DNA from: an uncultured Lachnospiraceae bacterium
Lineage (GTDB): Bacteria; Bacillota; Clostridia; Lachnospirales; Lachnospiraceae
DNA length: 64,000 nucleotides
NCBI GenBank assembly: GCA_947174015.1
Contig: CAMWHJ010000008.1
Coordinates: 1 to 64,000, forward strand
Direction of reading: 5' to 3'
Position numbers and translations under genes: made by a program. Under the pieces are notes generated by a model, which made no database searches, was not told where the DNA came from, and saw only the letters and a list, made by a program, of their open reading frames with translations. Shown here piece after piece: positions 37,094 through 46,392 of the stretch; the first letter of the stretch is position 1; every line of letters starts with the position of its first letter.

Positions 37094-37191
37094 GTGGGTT
37101 TCGCAATAAATATTGTTTTTTTTTCAATACAATTCTAAAAATGTATGAATGGTACTATTTCGGCATAAACGGTATATGAGAGGGTCTGCCT

Positions 37192-39132
37192 TTACATAAG
37201 TCTCACCCTCTCCTTCATGGTACCGTTTTGATATGCTCTCAACAGTTTTCTCAAGTCACAAATCTCTTCCTGAAGTTCCTGACCTTTATCTGTATCTGCG
37301 ATATTGACACGTTTCTCCATCTTTTCCACGATTTTCACTACCGGAGTATGCTGTTTTTCTCCCGGCATAAATGCCTGATGTTCTGCCAGACTTAAGCTAT
37401 GGGAGTCATAAATCAGTGTATACCCTGCTATTCCTGTGGTTTTCTGATAAGCCTTGGAAATCCCGCCGTCTATCACAAAAAGTTTTCCTTCTGCCTTCAC
37501 AGGACTTTCACCTTCTTTTATTTTTACAGGAACATGTCCATTGATAATATGCCCCTTCTGTTTATCTATGCCAAATTCTTCCAAAATTTCTTCACATACC
37601 ACTCTGTTTTCACAATAATGATAGTAGGCATTATAACGCTCTTGATGCAGGGACTTTTCCTCAAGAAATGTTCTTTCAAAAAAACTCATCTTATTTTTAC
37701 CATACAAAGGAGATTTCTCTCCACACCACAAATACCACATAAAATCGCTGGCATATCTTTTTTCTTCGCCTTCTGTTCCAAAGTATGCCTTATTTATAAG
37801 GTAATCTATTTTATCAAACAATGGTTTTTTGCTGTACTTTTCTCCTCCTATGTTTACCGCTGCATACTCACCATTTTCTTCCATGGGAATGCAGCCATGA
37901 AACATCAAATTGTCATTGCATACCTTATACATGGAACCATGAGATAATAAAAACTTCATATGTTTTTGAAGTTTTTCACTGTGTCGAAAGGAATTCACCA
38001 AAACATTCAAAAGTTCCTCCTCCCCTTCCGAAAGTATTAGGGGATTCTCTCTGTCCACTGTGGGGAAATTAATATCCTTAAGTTTATATATCTTTCCATT
38101 CTCCTGCACGGTAAAATGCTCAAAGTCTGCTCGTCCAAACAAATCTCTCTCTTTCATTTTCCATTCTGCATGGGCTGCAATCATCTGTCCCTCCAGCTTA
38201 AGCTGTATAATGGTAATTGCCTTGTGCATTTTGGCTACCAGCCCGGTATCTACAGGATCATATATATTATCATCCAATGTATTTGGATAAAACAGGCTGC
38301 AAGGATCCTCTTTATATATTTCTCCTGCAAAAACTGCCAATGCCCGAAGATTTATTCCGTATCCATCTTCTAACAAATCCACATTATTGTATCTCATAGA
38401 AATTCTAATAGCATTAGCCACCAATACTGGATTTCCCAGGGCAGCTCCCAGCCAGGATATATCATGATTCCCCCATTGAATATCCACATCATGCATTGAG
38501 ATGAGTTCTTCCATAATAATATCCGCTCTGGGACCTCTGTCAAAAATATCCCCTATAATGTGCAATTTATCTATCGCAAGAGATTGTATCAATTTACAAA
38601 GAGAAATGATAAAATCGTCTGCTATCTGTGTATCCAGTATGGTATTGATAATTTCCTCATAATAGAAATCCTTGTTGATATCATCGGTTACATTGAGAAG
38701 TTCATCAAGTATATACACCAGATCTTTCGGGACACGTTTCCGCACTCTGGAGCGGGTATACTTGGCAGATACCGCCTGACAAATCAAAACAAGCCTATAA
38801 ATAGTCAGCCTTCTCCACTCGTCTGTTAATAATTCCTGCCCCTTTCGTCCCTTCATTGTCCTTTCCGGATAGTAGATCAGATTGGCAAGCTCATCACGCT
38901 CGCTGCCGGAAACTGTCTTAGAGAGTACAAGGTCTATTTTCTTTTTGATCATTCCGGAAGCACTTTTTAACATATATAAAAATGCCTCATACTCTCCATG
39001 CAAATCACTGAAAAAATACTCCGTTCCCTTGGGCAGACTCCTTATGGCAGAAAGATTCACCATTTCACTTGCCACACTGTCAACCGTGGGATATTTTCCT
39101 GCAAGGCACTGCAAATATTTACTTTCCATCAT
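37192..39132 (-). CDS. fbp: Fructose-1,6-bisphosphatase, class III
   Basis: The 646-aa protein has the metallophosphoesterase motifs FFSDLHGEYEAFLYML (D-x-H), HIIGDIFDRGPRADIIM (GDxxDRG) and IQWGNHDISWLGAALGN (GNHD), and IINGHVPVKIKEGESPV (GHTP-like). Class III FBPases of Firmicutes have this length. It dephosphorylates fructose-1,6-bisphosphate in gluconeogenesis. A second ATG follows immediately (39129). An intergenic repeat starts 36 bp upstream. Confidence 0.95.
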   Translation of the reverse strand: MMESKYLQCLAGKYPTVDSVASEMVNLSAIRSLPKGTEYFFSDLHGEYEAFLYMLKSASGMIKKKIDLVLSKTVSGSERDELANLIYYPERTMKGRKGQELLTDEWRRLTIYRLVLICQAVSAKYTRSRVRKRVPKDLVYILDELLNVTDDINKDFYYEEIINTILDTQIADDFIISLCKLIQSLAIDKLHIIGDIFDRGPRADIIMEELISMHDVDIQWGNHDISWLGAALGNPVLVANAIRISMRYNNVDLLEDGYGINLRALAVFAGEIYKEDPCSLFYPNTLDDNIYDPVDTGLVAKMHKAITIIQLKLEGQMIAAHAEWKMKERDLFGRADFEHFTVQENGKIYKLKDINFPTVDRENPLILSEGEEELLNVLVNSFRHSEKLQKHMKFLLSHGSMYKVCNDNLMFHGCIPMEENGEYAAVNIGGEKYSKKPLFDKIDYLINKAYFGTEGEEKRYASDFMWYLWCGEKSPLYGKNKMSFFERTFLEEKSLHQERYNAYYHYCENRVVCEEILEEFGIDKQKGHIINGHVPVKIKEGESPVKAEGKLFVIDGGISKAYQKTTGIAGYTLIYDSHSLSLAEHQAFMPGEKQHTPVVKIVEKMEKRVNIADTDKGQELQEEICDLRKLLRAYQNGTMKERVRLM

Positions 39133-39167
39133 CTCACCTCTCTATGATTTATTTTGATTGATTTTCC

Positions 39168-39300
39168 GTAACTATTCAGTACCTTCATAGTTACAAGCAA
39201 AGAACCATGCAAAATTGCCTACGGCAATGGTTCTTTTCCTGTTATATCCACTTTTTCTTACGGTCTGTGCAGCAAATGCACAGACCTACTGAACAGTTAC
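39168..39300. repeat. Intergenic three-hairpin repeat, copy 3
   Basis: Full 133-bp copy bounded by GTAACTATTCAGTA and TACTGAACAGTTAC (inverted at 13 of 14 positions). All three hairpins are present; the right loop reads AGCAAAT instead of AGTAAAT. It lies upstream of fbp and is in the same orientation as all other copies. Confidence 0.92.
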
Positions 39301-39481
39301 GATTTTTCTTTCTTTTCCATTAACATATCATGTTTTTATGATTTTTCCAATAGAAATCGTCTATTTTGTGTCAAAAAACTTCATTTTCATCCAATTATAT
39401 AGATGTATAGCATCTGATTTGTGCATTTTCACCAGACCAAAAGTAACAGGCAGGCAAATTCAACTTTGCCTGCCTTTGATT

Positions 39482-40567
39482 CTACCTTATATGATTTTTG
39501 TTTTTGCAATCCTCTCTTAATTCAGCAGACACCTTATTATGTGCTGCTATGGAGGTTTTTAGAATAACCGCACCATTTTCTGTGGCTAAGTTTTCTTTTT
39601 CAAATCTCAGCTTCTTTGCCAGTGAAAGAGAGGGAAGATTTTCCGGATGCACATACAGATAAATTTCTTCCATATCTAGTGTGTCTTTGGCATATGCCAA
39701 AATCGCCCTGCATATTTCTTCTGCAATTCCTTTTCCCCGATAATCAGAATGAAGCATATATCCCAACTCTGTATATACCGCTCCATCTACTTCCCGTTCC
39801 TCCAAACCTGCCCTGCCAATCACCATACCCATCTCTCTATCCAACACTGTCCACATCCCATATCCATAAAAGGGATACCGATACACAATGTATTGGCAAA
39901 ACTGTTCATAACTTTCCATCGGTTTCAAAAACTCACAGCCTTCCATATTGTATATAGAAGAAACAGCTTCATAATCCTGAGGAACGCTCTCCCGGATAAG
40001 GCAATGAGTGGTCTTTGCTATCCTCCATGGCAGATGATGGGCTCTCTCATACACTTGCTTTGCAAAAGTGTAATCCACTTCTTCAAATCCCTCCACCACA
40101 ATAGAAGCCTGAGACAAATCCTGATGACCGGAATGGGGATTTAAAAATCCAATCACCGGCATCCCCGCTGCCACACCTGCTTTGATTCCGGTGCCGGAAT
40201 CTTCCACTACAACACAATCCTCCGGAGTTAATTCTAACGCTGCAACTGCTTTTAAAAATACATCCGGTGCCGGTTTCGGGTGTGCTACACTCTCACCGCT
40301 AACCAGTTTTGTGAAATATTTATCAATCCCCAAAGTTTCCACCATGGCTCTAATTTCATTCTCCGGAGAAGAAGATGCGATCGCAAGCTTGATTTGGTTT
40401 TCATGGAGACTTTTGATAAAATCCCTAATGCCTGCAATCTCCTCATACCCCTTAGGAAAATTCTTTCCATATTTATCACACAGCATTACATCAGCCTCAT
40501 AATGCTGAGGCTCACTATTGATAATTACACCATCCATATCAAAGACAGCACCTTTAAACTGACGCAT
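39482..40567 (-). CDS. HAD-superfamily phosphatase (reduced cap) fused to GNAT acetyltransferase
   Basis: The 361-aa protein starts MRQFKGAVFDMDGVIINSEP. HAD motifs I (DMDG), II (ASSSP), III (HPKPAPD) and IV (VVEDSGTG) are all present in residues 1-180. Only about 52 residues separate the catalytic Asp from motif II, against about 105 in beta-phosphoglucomutase, so most of the helical cap is missing. A GNAT domain follows (residues 200-345; GYMLHSDYRGKGIAEEICRA). Start at 40567 lies behind CAGGAGG; a longer upstream frame has no site. Substrates are unknown; loss of the cap could alter or abolish phosphatase specificity. Confidence 0.85.
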   Translation of the reverse strand: MRQFKGAVFDMDGVIINSEPQHYEADVMLCDKYGKNFPKGYEEIAGIRDFIKSLHENQIKLAIASSSPENEIRAMVETLGIDKYFTKLVSGESVAHPKPAPDVFLKAVAALELTPEDCVVVEDSGTGIKAGVAAGMPVIGFLNPHSGHQDLSQASIVVEGFEEVDYTFAKQVYERAHHLPWRIAKTTHCLIRESVPQDYEAVSSIYNMEGCEFLKPMESYEQFCQYIVYRYPFYGYGMWTVLDREMGMVIGRAGLEEREVDGAVYTELGYMLHSDYRGKGIAEEICRAILAYAKDTLDMEEIYLYVHPENLPSLSLAKKLRFEKENLATENGAVILKTSIAAHNKVSAELREDCKNKNHIR

Positions 40568-40650
40568 TTCACCATTTTCCTCCTGTTTTAACACTATAAC
40601 TGTTGTGTTCCTTACCATTATAAAATTTCTGTCAGACTGCCACAACCTTA

Positions 40651-40698
40651 CAAACAATAGAAAGCACGCTCCGTGAACTTTCTATTGTCATGAATAAT
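40651..40698. repeat. Terminator-linked hairpin element, copy 2
   Basis: Same 11-bp ACAATAGAAAG/CTTTCTATTGT stem, loop CACGCTCCGTGAA and tail CATGAATAAT as at 18225. It abuts the terminator of the chemotaxis-receptor gene and lies about 85 bp upstream of the HAD-GNAT start. Confidence 0.85.
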
Positions 40699-40744
40699 TT
40701 TGGGTGCAGTCACTGTTTTTCCCAAACAGTAGCTGCACCCAAAA
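40698..40744 (-). terminator. Terminator of the chemotaxis-receptor gene
   Basis: TTTTGGGTGCAG (40698-40709) pairs with CTGCACCCAAAA (40733-40744); the inner ACTGTTT/AAACAGT extends the stem. It lies about 45 nt after the receptor stop on the minus strand. Confidence 0.85.
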
Positions 40745-40786
40745 TATCCACATATTTTCTCCGCTGACAGACCCATTATACAAAAG

Positions 40787-42493
40787 CTAACTTACCTGAA
40801 AGAACCGCATATTTTCTTTCAAAGCATCTGCCGAATTCTTTAGTTCTCCTGCAAAACCATGTAGCGAATTCACACGTTCCGATAAGAACTGTAATGATGC
40901 ACTGGTTTCCTGTGTGGAAGCCGCATTTTCCTCAGATATGGCAGACAAATTGGAGGCTGCCTCAATAATCACGTTCTTCTCTGCATCCACTCCTTGTAAT
41001 TGTTCTGCAATGTTATTTACTGCCCGTTCCACTTGATCCAATTTACAAACCACCTGTTCAAAGCCTCCCGCTACATCATCCAATACACTAGCTTCTTTTT
41101 GTACTGCCTCTTTTATGTAATTGGCACGCTCTACATTTTGCCCTGCAAGTCCCATAATTTTATGGGTAATTTCATCAATTTCCTTTGCAGAACTGTTGGA
41201 CTGTTCTGCCAAAGTCTGTATCTGCCCTGCAACCACAGCAAAGCCTTTGCCTGCCTCTCCTGCCCTTGCCGCCTCAATCGAAGCATTTAAAGAAAGCAGA
41301 TTTGTTTGTCCGGCAATCTGAGCAATCATGTCTGTGGCTTTTCGAATATCCTCAATGACACTGCTGATTTCAAATATTCCATTTACCACATTGTCTGTAT
41401 GCTCTTTTGTCTGTTTATTGGCAGACAAAAGCTGCTGTAGGGATTCTTCGGACTGATTGCTGATATCACTAATTTCCGTCACCAGTTCTGTGCCATTTTC
41501 AGTAAGCTTTAACACATGTTCAATACTGTTTCCAATTTCACCAATAGAATTCATAGTACCCTCAGTGCTATTTGCCATATCTGCAGCACCGCTTGCCAGT
41601 TCCTCTACTGTAGAGCTGATTGTTCCTGCAGATTCATTGCACTCTGCTATATTTTGGTTGATGTCATACGCCTTTTGATTCACCTGTTGGGAAAGGGTAT
41701 TTACTTTTCCTACCACCTCAGAAAGTTTTCCTTGAAGGCTTTTTGCTGACTGACTGATATTATACAATTCTTTTATAACATGTTTTTCATAGATAGAAAA
41801 TTTCAAATTACCACTGGCCAGCCTGGATAAATCATCCATGATTTTCCTTGCCTTTTGGGAAACCTGCATAGCCGCCAGTAAACTTACCACACACATAATT
41901 ACTTCTACTACTATGGTTATCAATACAAATTTTAAAACATTAGAACTAATTTGCTGCTTTACACTCTCAGCGGACTCACCCGCAAATACCATCCCAATCA
42001 CTTGATTATTTTCTTTGATGGGATAATAATATCCATAGTAGCTTACACCCTCAATATCCACATTTTCTGTAAAGTAGTTTTCTCCCTTTTCCAGAACCAT
42101 CTCACGAACAGTATCTGAACACTGAGTTCCTATAACTCTGTTGCCGCTTTTATCAATAATGGATGTAACATATCTGGTATCTTCATAAAAGATGGTTGTG
42201 TCAATTCCACATTCTTCTTTCAGAGCATCCACATCTTCATAGTTTCCGGAAAGCAGCGTGTCCCCTTTATATAACTCCTCTCCCTGCAGATGAAACTCTC
42301 CCCCATCTAACAAATTATATTCTCTAATCAAATTTCTGGAAATTGCAAACAGTTTCGCTTCCACCTCGGAACCCACCAAATCCGTCATTCCGCTTTGGCT
42401 CACTGTGACTGACACAAAACTAACAAGCAGCACTGGCAGCAATACGGCAATGAGAATCATCTGCAACATACTTATTTGAAATTTTCTTCTCAT
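40787..42493 (-). CDS. Methyl-accepting chemotaxis protein
   Basis: The 568-aa receptor has a membrane helix at about 9-31, an extracellular sensor of roughly 155 residues (a single Cache-like domain; [20 protein letters not shown]), a second membrane helix near 188-210, a HAMP linker, and the cytoplasmic signalling tip [20 protein letters not shown] with [19 protein letters not shown]. It would control CheA in a signalling array; the ligand is unknown. No che or flagellar genes are nearby. Confidence 0.93.
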   Translation of the reverse strand: MRRKFQISMLQMILIAVLLPVLLVSFVSVTVSQSGMTDLVGSEVEAKLFAISRNLIREYNLLDGGEFHLQGEELYKGDTLLSGNYEDVDALKEECGIDTTIFYEDTRYVTSIIDKSGNRVIGTQCSDTVREMVLEKGENYFTENVDIEGVSYYGYYYPIKENNQVIGMVFAGESAESVKQQISSNVLKFVLITIVVEVIMCVVSLLAAMQVSQKARKIMDDLSRLASGNLKFSIYEKHVIKELYNISQSAKSLQGKLSEVVGKVNTLSQQVNQKAYDINQNIAECNESAGTISSTVEELASGAADMANSTEGTMNSIGEIGNSIEHVLKLTENGTELVTEISDISNQSEESLQQLLSANKQTKEHTDNVVNGIFEISSVIEDIRKATDMIAQIAGQTNLLSLNASIEAARAGEAGKGFAVVAGQIQTLAEQSNSSAKEIDEITHKIMGLAGQNVERANYIKEAVQKEASVLDDVAGGFEQVVCKLDQVERAVNNIAEQLQGVDAEKNVIIEAASNLSAISEENAASTQETSASLQFLSERVNSLHGFAGELKNSADALKENMRFFQVS

Positions 42494-42720
42494 ATTTCAT
42501 CCTCTCTTTCTTACTTATTAATCCTTTCTTGCATATGCAAAACATATTATTTAAACAAAATTTTGTATCTACTTATTCTTACTTTAACAAACAAAAAAAC
42601 TTGTATATAATGTACATGTATTCTCCATTCAACATGCAAGAAATTGTATATATTATATCATAAAACCTATTTGTCCGCAATCATTGTTTTTGGTTATGAT
42701 TCTCTTCGCACTTGTTTTCT

Positions 42721-42854
42721 GTTACTGTTCACTCCGTTCCAGTAACGAGTAAAAATCTATGCAAAATTTGCTTCGCAAATAAATTTTTACTTGCTGAATA
42801 AACATTTTCTCACGGACTTAGCAGTAAATGCTAAGTCCTAATGTGAACTGTAAC
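42721..42854. repeat. Intergenic three-hairpin repeat, divergent family B
   Basis: This 134-bp element has the same layout as the other copies but different stems. Left hairpin GTTACTG...CAGTAAC, central hairpin AGTAAAAAT...ATTTTTACT with inner ATTTGC-TTC-GCAAAT, right hairpin GGACTTAGC-AGTAAAT-GCTAAGTCC, and right end GTGAACTGTAAC. The right loop AGTAAAT and the central bulge ATGCAAAATT are identical to family A. It lies upstream of the DUF975 gene. Confidence 0.85.
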
Positions 42855-42969
42855 CTTATTTTTTCTTTTTAAGAAAAAACTATTGTATTATATTAAATAC
42901 TTGATATAATGTTAGTTGCATATTTAGTCATATGGTAATAATAATGATAGAAAGATGAGGATAAATGTT

Positions 42970-43743
42970 ATGTGGACAAGAAAAAAATTAAAAACCGAAG
43001 CAAAAACTTTGATCAAATACCATTACTGGTGGATGGTTCTGGTAAGTCTGATTATACTATTTGCCGCCGGTTCCAGCAGCGGTTCTCTGGGAGGAGGCTA
43101 TTCTGCCGGCTCCAACAATGGTAATTCTTACGGCAGTACAGATTACAGTTCTACAGATATTGTATTGTTTATTACCGTCATATGTATCGTACTTATGGTT
43201 GTGCTTTTGATTTCAGCCATTGCATTCGCATTCCGTGCTTTTTTATTAAATCCCCTTTATGTGGGCTGTCTCCGATATATTTTAAACACCCGCCAAGGCA
43301 ATCGAAACTTCGCTGATATCATCTTTGCATTTTCCAATTGTTATATGAATGTTGTTAAGATTATGTTTTTGAGAGATGTCAAGCTGTTTCTGTGGACACT
43401 GTTGCTTATCATTCCCGGAATTGTCAAACATTATGAGTACCAGATGATTCCTTATATCCTGTCAGAAAACCCTGCCATTGACAGCACTCGAGCTTTTGAC
43501 CTTACCAGAACCATGACTTATGGGGATAAGTGGAATATTTTTGTACTGGTATTATCTTTTCTTCCTTGGGAAATACTTTCTGCATGTACCTGCCTGATCG
43601 TGGGTGTTTTCTGGGTAAATCCATATGTAAATGTCACTATGGCAGAGCTTTATATCGAACTTAGGGAAAAGGCATTTCGATGCAATGGCGTATTGCCGGG
43701 AGAATTGTGCGGTTACACTTACAACGGAATATATAAGTATTAA
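42970..43743 (+). CDS. DUF975-family membrane protein
   Basis: The 257-aa protein starts MWTRKKLKTEAKTLIKYHYW and has about five to six predicted membrane helices with a Gly/Ser/Asn-rich extracytoplasmic loop after the first. The segment GIVKHYEYQMIPYILSENPA is characteristic of DUF975 proteins of Firmicutes. Function unknown. Start at 42970 is preferred because GAGGAT lies 9 nt upstream; five upstream codons are also open. Confidence 0.85.
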   Translation: MWTRKKLKTEAKTLIKYHYWWMVLVSLIILFAAGSSSGSLGGGYSAGSNNGNSYGSTDYSSTDIVLFITVICIVLMVVLLISAIAFAFRAFLLNPLYVGCLRYILNTRQGNRNFADIIFAFSNCYMNVVKIMFLRDVKLFLWTLLLIIPGIVKHYEYQMIPYILSENPAIDSTRAFDLTRTMTYGDKWNIFVLVLSFLPWEILSACTCLIVGVFWVNPYVNVTMAELYIELREKAFRCNGVLPGELCGYTYNGIYKY

Positions 43744-43780
43744 AATATCAGGGGATCGGCCAGCCGGTTCCCTGATATTT
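43743..43780 (+). terminator. Terminator after the DUF975 gene
   Basis: AAATATCAGGG pairs with CCCTGATATTT across a 16-nt loop immediately after the stop codon, with T-rich DNA following. Confidence 0.8.
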
Positions 43781-43999
43781 ATTTGTTACTATTTACAGAC
43801 CAATATCATTTAGATAACTTGAGGCAACTTAGTGCTATTTCATCAAAATTAGGCATAAGTTAATAAAAATCTTTGAAGTGTATAGAACGAAAAAGGCTGG
43901 GATTGATTTTGAAATTGGGAATTTATTTATGCCACGACCAATAAGCAGATTTTCATCTGCTTCAAAAAATGGTATAATCATGTGTGTTTATGGAATTCC

Positions 44000-44287
44000 C
44001 TAAGCTGCCCTGTATATGAAATACCGGGGTTTTCGGAAGTGGGCTGTTTTTAATCTTGGATACTGGCACTCGTCCCTAACCGGAATCAGTTCAGACGGAA
44101 GGATTTTCATAACATCCATGGAATCTTCCTTTGTGGTCAGACGAAGGAAGATTCTGCTTATATGTGCAGCTACTGTGAAATTCTCTTTATAGCTGTGCTT
44201 TGTTTCATGTTTTTCAACAATTGTATGATTGATAATGGTTTCTGTTACATTATACAAGATAATCATTGCCTGTGAACAGTGAACCAT
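44000..44287 (-). pseudogene. C-terminal fragment of an IS4-type transposase
   Basis: The 95-codon frame contains NHTIVEKHETKHSYKENFTV and ELIPVRDECQYPRLKTAHFR ending in FRKPRYFIYRAA, the C-terminal end of IS4-like transposases. No upstream catalytic region is present. The DNA from about 43810 to 43990 probably is the IS 3' flank. The 580-bp gap between DUF975 and the isomerase is otherwise empty apart from a GTAACTGT...ACAGTTAC pair at 44337-44377. Confidence 0.75.
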
Positions 44288-44336
44288 TTTCCACTTTACA
44301 AGCTCTTAATATTTCGTTAGAATAGAAAAGAATACA

Positions 44337-44377
44337 GTAACTGTGCAACAAGCAAAACCCCTATATGGAACAGTTAC
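44337..44377. repeat. Miniature inverted-end element GTAACTGT...ACAGTTAC
   Basis: The ends match those of the 133-bp repeats, but only 25 bp lie between them and no internal hairpin is seen. It lies 66 bp upstream of the isomerase start. Confidence 0.45.
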
Positions 44378-44443
44378 AAAGTGTGCTTTTTGATTTTGTC
44401 AAAATCAAAGATGCCCATACAAAAAAAGAAAGGAAGATTTTAC

Positions 44444-44965
44444 ATGGCACAAAATCCAATTGTAACCATTGAGATGGAAAATGGCGATATAATGAAAGCA
44501 GAATTATATCCCGAAATTGCTCCCAACACAGTAAATAACTTTATCAGTCTGATTCAAAAAGGCTATTATGATGGTGTGATTTTTCACAGAGTCATCAAAG
44601 GCTTTATGATTCAAGGCGGAGATCCCGACGGCAACGGCACTGGCGGTCCCGGTTACTCCATTGATGGAGAATTTTCCATGAACGGATTCACCAATAACTT
44701 AAAACACACACCGGGTGTATTATCTATGGCAAGAACCATGGATCCCAATTCCGGCGGCTCGCAGTTTTTTATCATGCACAAGACAAGCCCTCATTTGGAT
44801 GGTCAGTATGCAGCATTCGGGAAGATCACGGAAGGTCTTGATATCGTAAATAAAATAGCAGAGACAAACACAGATTATATGGACAAGCCATTAACAGAAC
44901 AACGCATGAAAACCGTTACTGTGGATACCTTTGGCGAAACTTATCCGGAACCAGTTACCCATTAA
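44444..44965 (+). CDS. Cyclophilin-type peptidyl-prolyl isomerase
   Basis: The 173-aa protein MAQNPIVTIEMENGDIMKAE contains FHRVIKGFMIQGGDPDGNGT and SGGSQFFIMHKTSPHLDG, the cyclophilin active-site segments (Arg of FHRV, Phe of QFFI). It has no signal peptide, so it is a cytoplasmic folding catalyst. Start at 44444 is set by AAAGGAAG; upstream in-frame ATGs lack sites. Confidence 0.95.
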   Translation: MAQNPIVTIEMENGDIMKAELYPEIAPNTVNNFISLIQKGYYDGVIFHRVIKGFMIQGGDPDGNGTGGPGYSIDGEFSMNGFTNNLKHTPGVLSMARTMDPNSGGSQFFIMHKTSPHLDGQYAAFGKITEGLDIVNKIAETNTDYMDKPLTEQRMKTVTVDTFGETYPEPVTH

Positions 44966-45125
44966 ACAGACCCTCAGCGTTTTCATACACATCACTGTGC
45001 ATAACAGTGATGTTTTGTTATCTGTGGTGTACAAAAAGCTATATTCACATTTTGTTCATTTTTCATTTAAAAAAGTTTCATTTCACACTCATGGTTTCTT
45101 CATGAATGTGCCCTATACTATAAAC

Positions 45126-45197
45126 ATGTTAAGTGATGACTTACTTAATAAGCTATTTAGAAAACTTTTTCATAATACTTTTTGCCAGACAGTTTAA
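45126..45197 (+). CDS. Possible leaderless 23-aa amphipathic peptide
   Basis: MLSDDLLNKLFRKLFHNTF... is a short frame whose ATG lies 7 nt after a TATACT -10-like box (45114-45119), with no ribosome-binding site; transcription could start at the ATG. It is followed by stems at 45184-45206 and 45226-45253. It may instead be a small RNA, or chance. The -35 region is poor. Confidence 0.3.
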   Translation: MLSDDLLNKLFRKLFHNTFCQTV

Positions 45198-45206
45198 CTG
45201 TCTGGC
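45184..45206. other. Perfect hairpin GCCAGACAG/CTGTCTGGC
   Basis: A 9-bp stem with TTTAA loop lies between the isomerase and fba. It has no T-run and overlaps the end of the 23-codon frame. Confidence 0.6.
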
Positions 45207-45225
45207 TCCTCCCTCTCAAACATGC

Positions 45226-45253
45226 AAACTCTATGGTTATCATAGAGTTTTTT
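45226..45253 (+). terminator. Plus-strand terminator
   Basis: AAACTCTATG pairs with CATAGAGTTT and is followed by TTT. It would end transcription from the isomerase or the small transcript at 45126. Confidence 0.7.
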
Positions 45254-45262
45254 ACTACATGC

Positions 45263-45295
45263 AAAAGCCCTGCCGGAAAACCAACAGGGCTTTTT
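45263..45295. terminator. Bidirectional terminator before fba end
   Basis: AAAAGCCCTG pairs with CAGGGCTTTTT. A-run and T-run flank the stem, so it can serve fba (minus, ends at 45307) and the isomerase side. Confidence 0.88.
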
Positions 45296-45306
45296 CTTAT
45301 TTTTTC

Positions 45307-46170
45307 TTACGCTTTTCCAACAGAACCAAATAATTCCATTTTTTCCTTTACCGTAGCCTTAATTGCTTCTGCACCTGGAGCAAGTAACTTACGAGGGTCA
45401 AATCCTTTGCCCTGCTGATCCTTACCTGCTTCAATGTACTCACGTGTAGCGGCCGCAAAAGACAGCTGACATTCTGTGTTTACATTAATCTTTGCTACAC
45501 CCAAAGAGATTGCTTTCTTAATCATATCTTCCGGAATGCCTGTTCCGCCATGAAGAACTAATGGCATTTCTCCTGTCAACTGCTGGATGGCATCTAAGGT
45601 TTCAAAGCTTAAACCCTCCCAGTTTTCCGGATACTTACCATGGATATTGCCAATACCGGCTGCCAGCATTGTAACACCTAAATCAGCGATGGCTTTACAT
45701 TCCTGTGGATCTGCACATTCACCTTTACCGATGACACCGTCTTCTTCACCACCGATAGAACCAACCTCTGCTTCCAAAGACATTCCCTTTTCTGCAGTAA
45801 TCTTAACTAATTCTGTTGTCTTCGCCACGTTCTCTTCGATGGGATAGTGGGAGCCATCAAACATAATTGAGGAAAATCCTGCCTCGATACATTTTAAACA
45901 TCCTTCATAGCTGCCATGGTCTAAATGAAGTGCCACTGGAACGGTGATATTTAATTCTTCCATCATACCATTTACCATACCTACAACAGTCTTGTAGCCT
46001 GTCATATATTTTCCGGCACCCTCAGATACACCTAAAATAACAGGAGAATTTAATTCCTGAGCTGTCTGTAATATAGCCTTTGTCCATTCAAGATTGTTAA
46101 TGTTGAACTGACCTACTGCGTAATGTCCTGCTTTTGCTTTCTGAAGCATTTCTTTTGCTGATACTAACAT
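45307..46170 (-). CDS. fba: Fructose-bisphosphate aldolase, class II
   Basis: The 287-aa protein has VALHLDHGSYEGCLKCIEAG (zinc His), SLEAEVGSIGGEEDGVIGKG and LVLHGGTGIPEDMIKKAI, the signatures of class II zinc aldolases. It cleaves fructose-1,6-bisphosphate to DHAP and G3P. An intergenic repeat begins 26 bp upstream of its start. Confidence 0.96.
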   Translation of the reverse strand: MLVSAKEMLQKAKAGHYAVGQFNINNLEWTKAILQTAQELNSPVILGVSEGAGKYMTGYKTVVGMVNGMMEELNITVPVALHLDHGSYEGCLKCIEAGFSSIMFDGSHYPIEENVAKTTELVKITAEKGMSLEAEVGSIGGEEDGVIGKGECADPQECKAIADLGVTMLAAGIGNIHGKYPENWEGLSFETLDAIQQLTGEMPLVLHGGTGIPEDMIKKAISLGVAKINVNTECQLSFAAATREYIEAGKDQQGKGFDPRKLLAPGAEAIKATVKEKMELFGSVGKA

Positions 46171-46195
46171 TTAAACTAACCTCCATTTGTATTTT

Positions 46196-46328
46196 GTAAC
46201 TATTCAGTACCTTCATAGTTACGAGCAAAGAACCATGCAAAATTGCCTACGGCAATGGTTCTTTGCCTGTTATATCCACTTTTTCTTACGGTCTGTGCAG
46301 TAAATGCACAGACCTACTGAACAGTTAC
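46196..46328. repeat. Intergenic three-hairpin repeat, copy 4
   Basis: Full 133-bp copy, nearly identical to the copy at 48318, with all three hairpins and both inverted ends. It separates the lipid-kinase gene from fba. Confidence 0.92.
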
Positions 46329-46392
46329 TGTATTTTCATATGAACAGTCTAACATAACTTTGTCCAAAAGTGAATAGTTTTATTACAAATTT

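Noticed and set aside
36888..37127. 79-codon minus-strand frame upstream of rpsJ
   Set aside because: It lies within the S10 leader behind the promoter, has no ribosome-binding site and no family resemblance; the folded RNA explains the region better.
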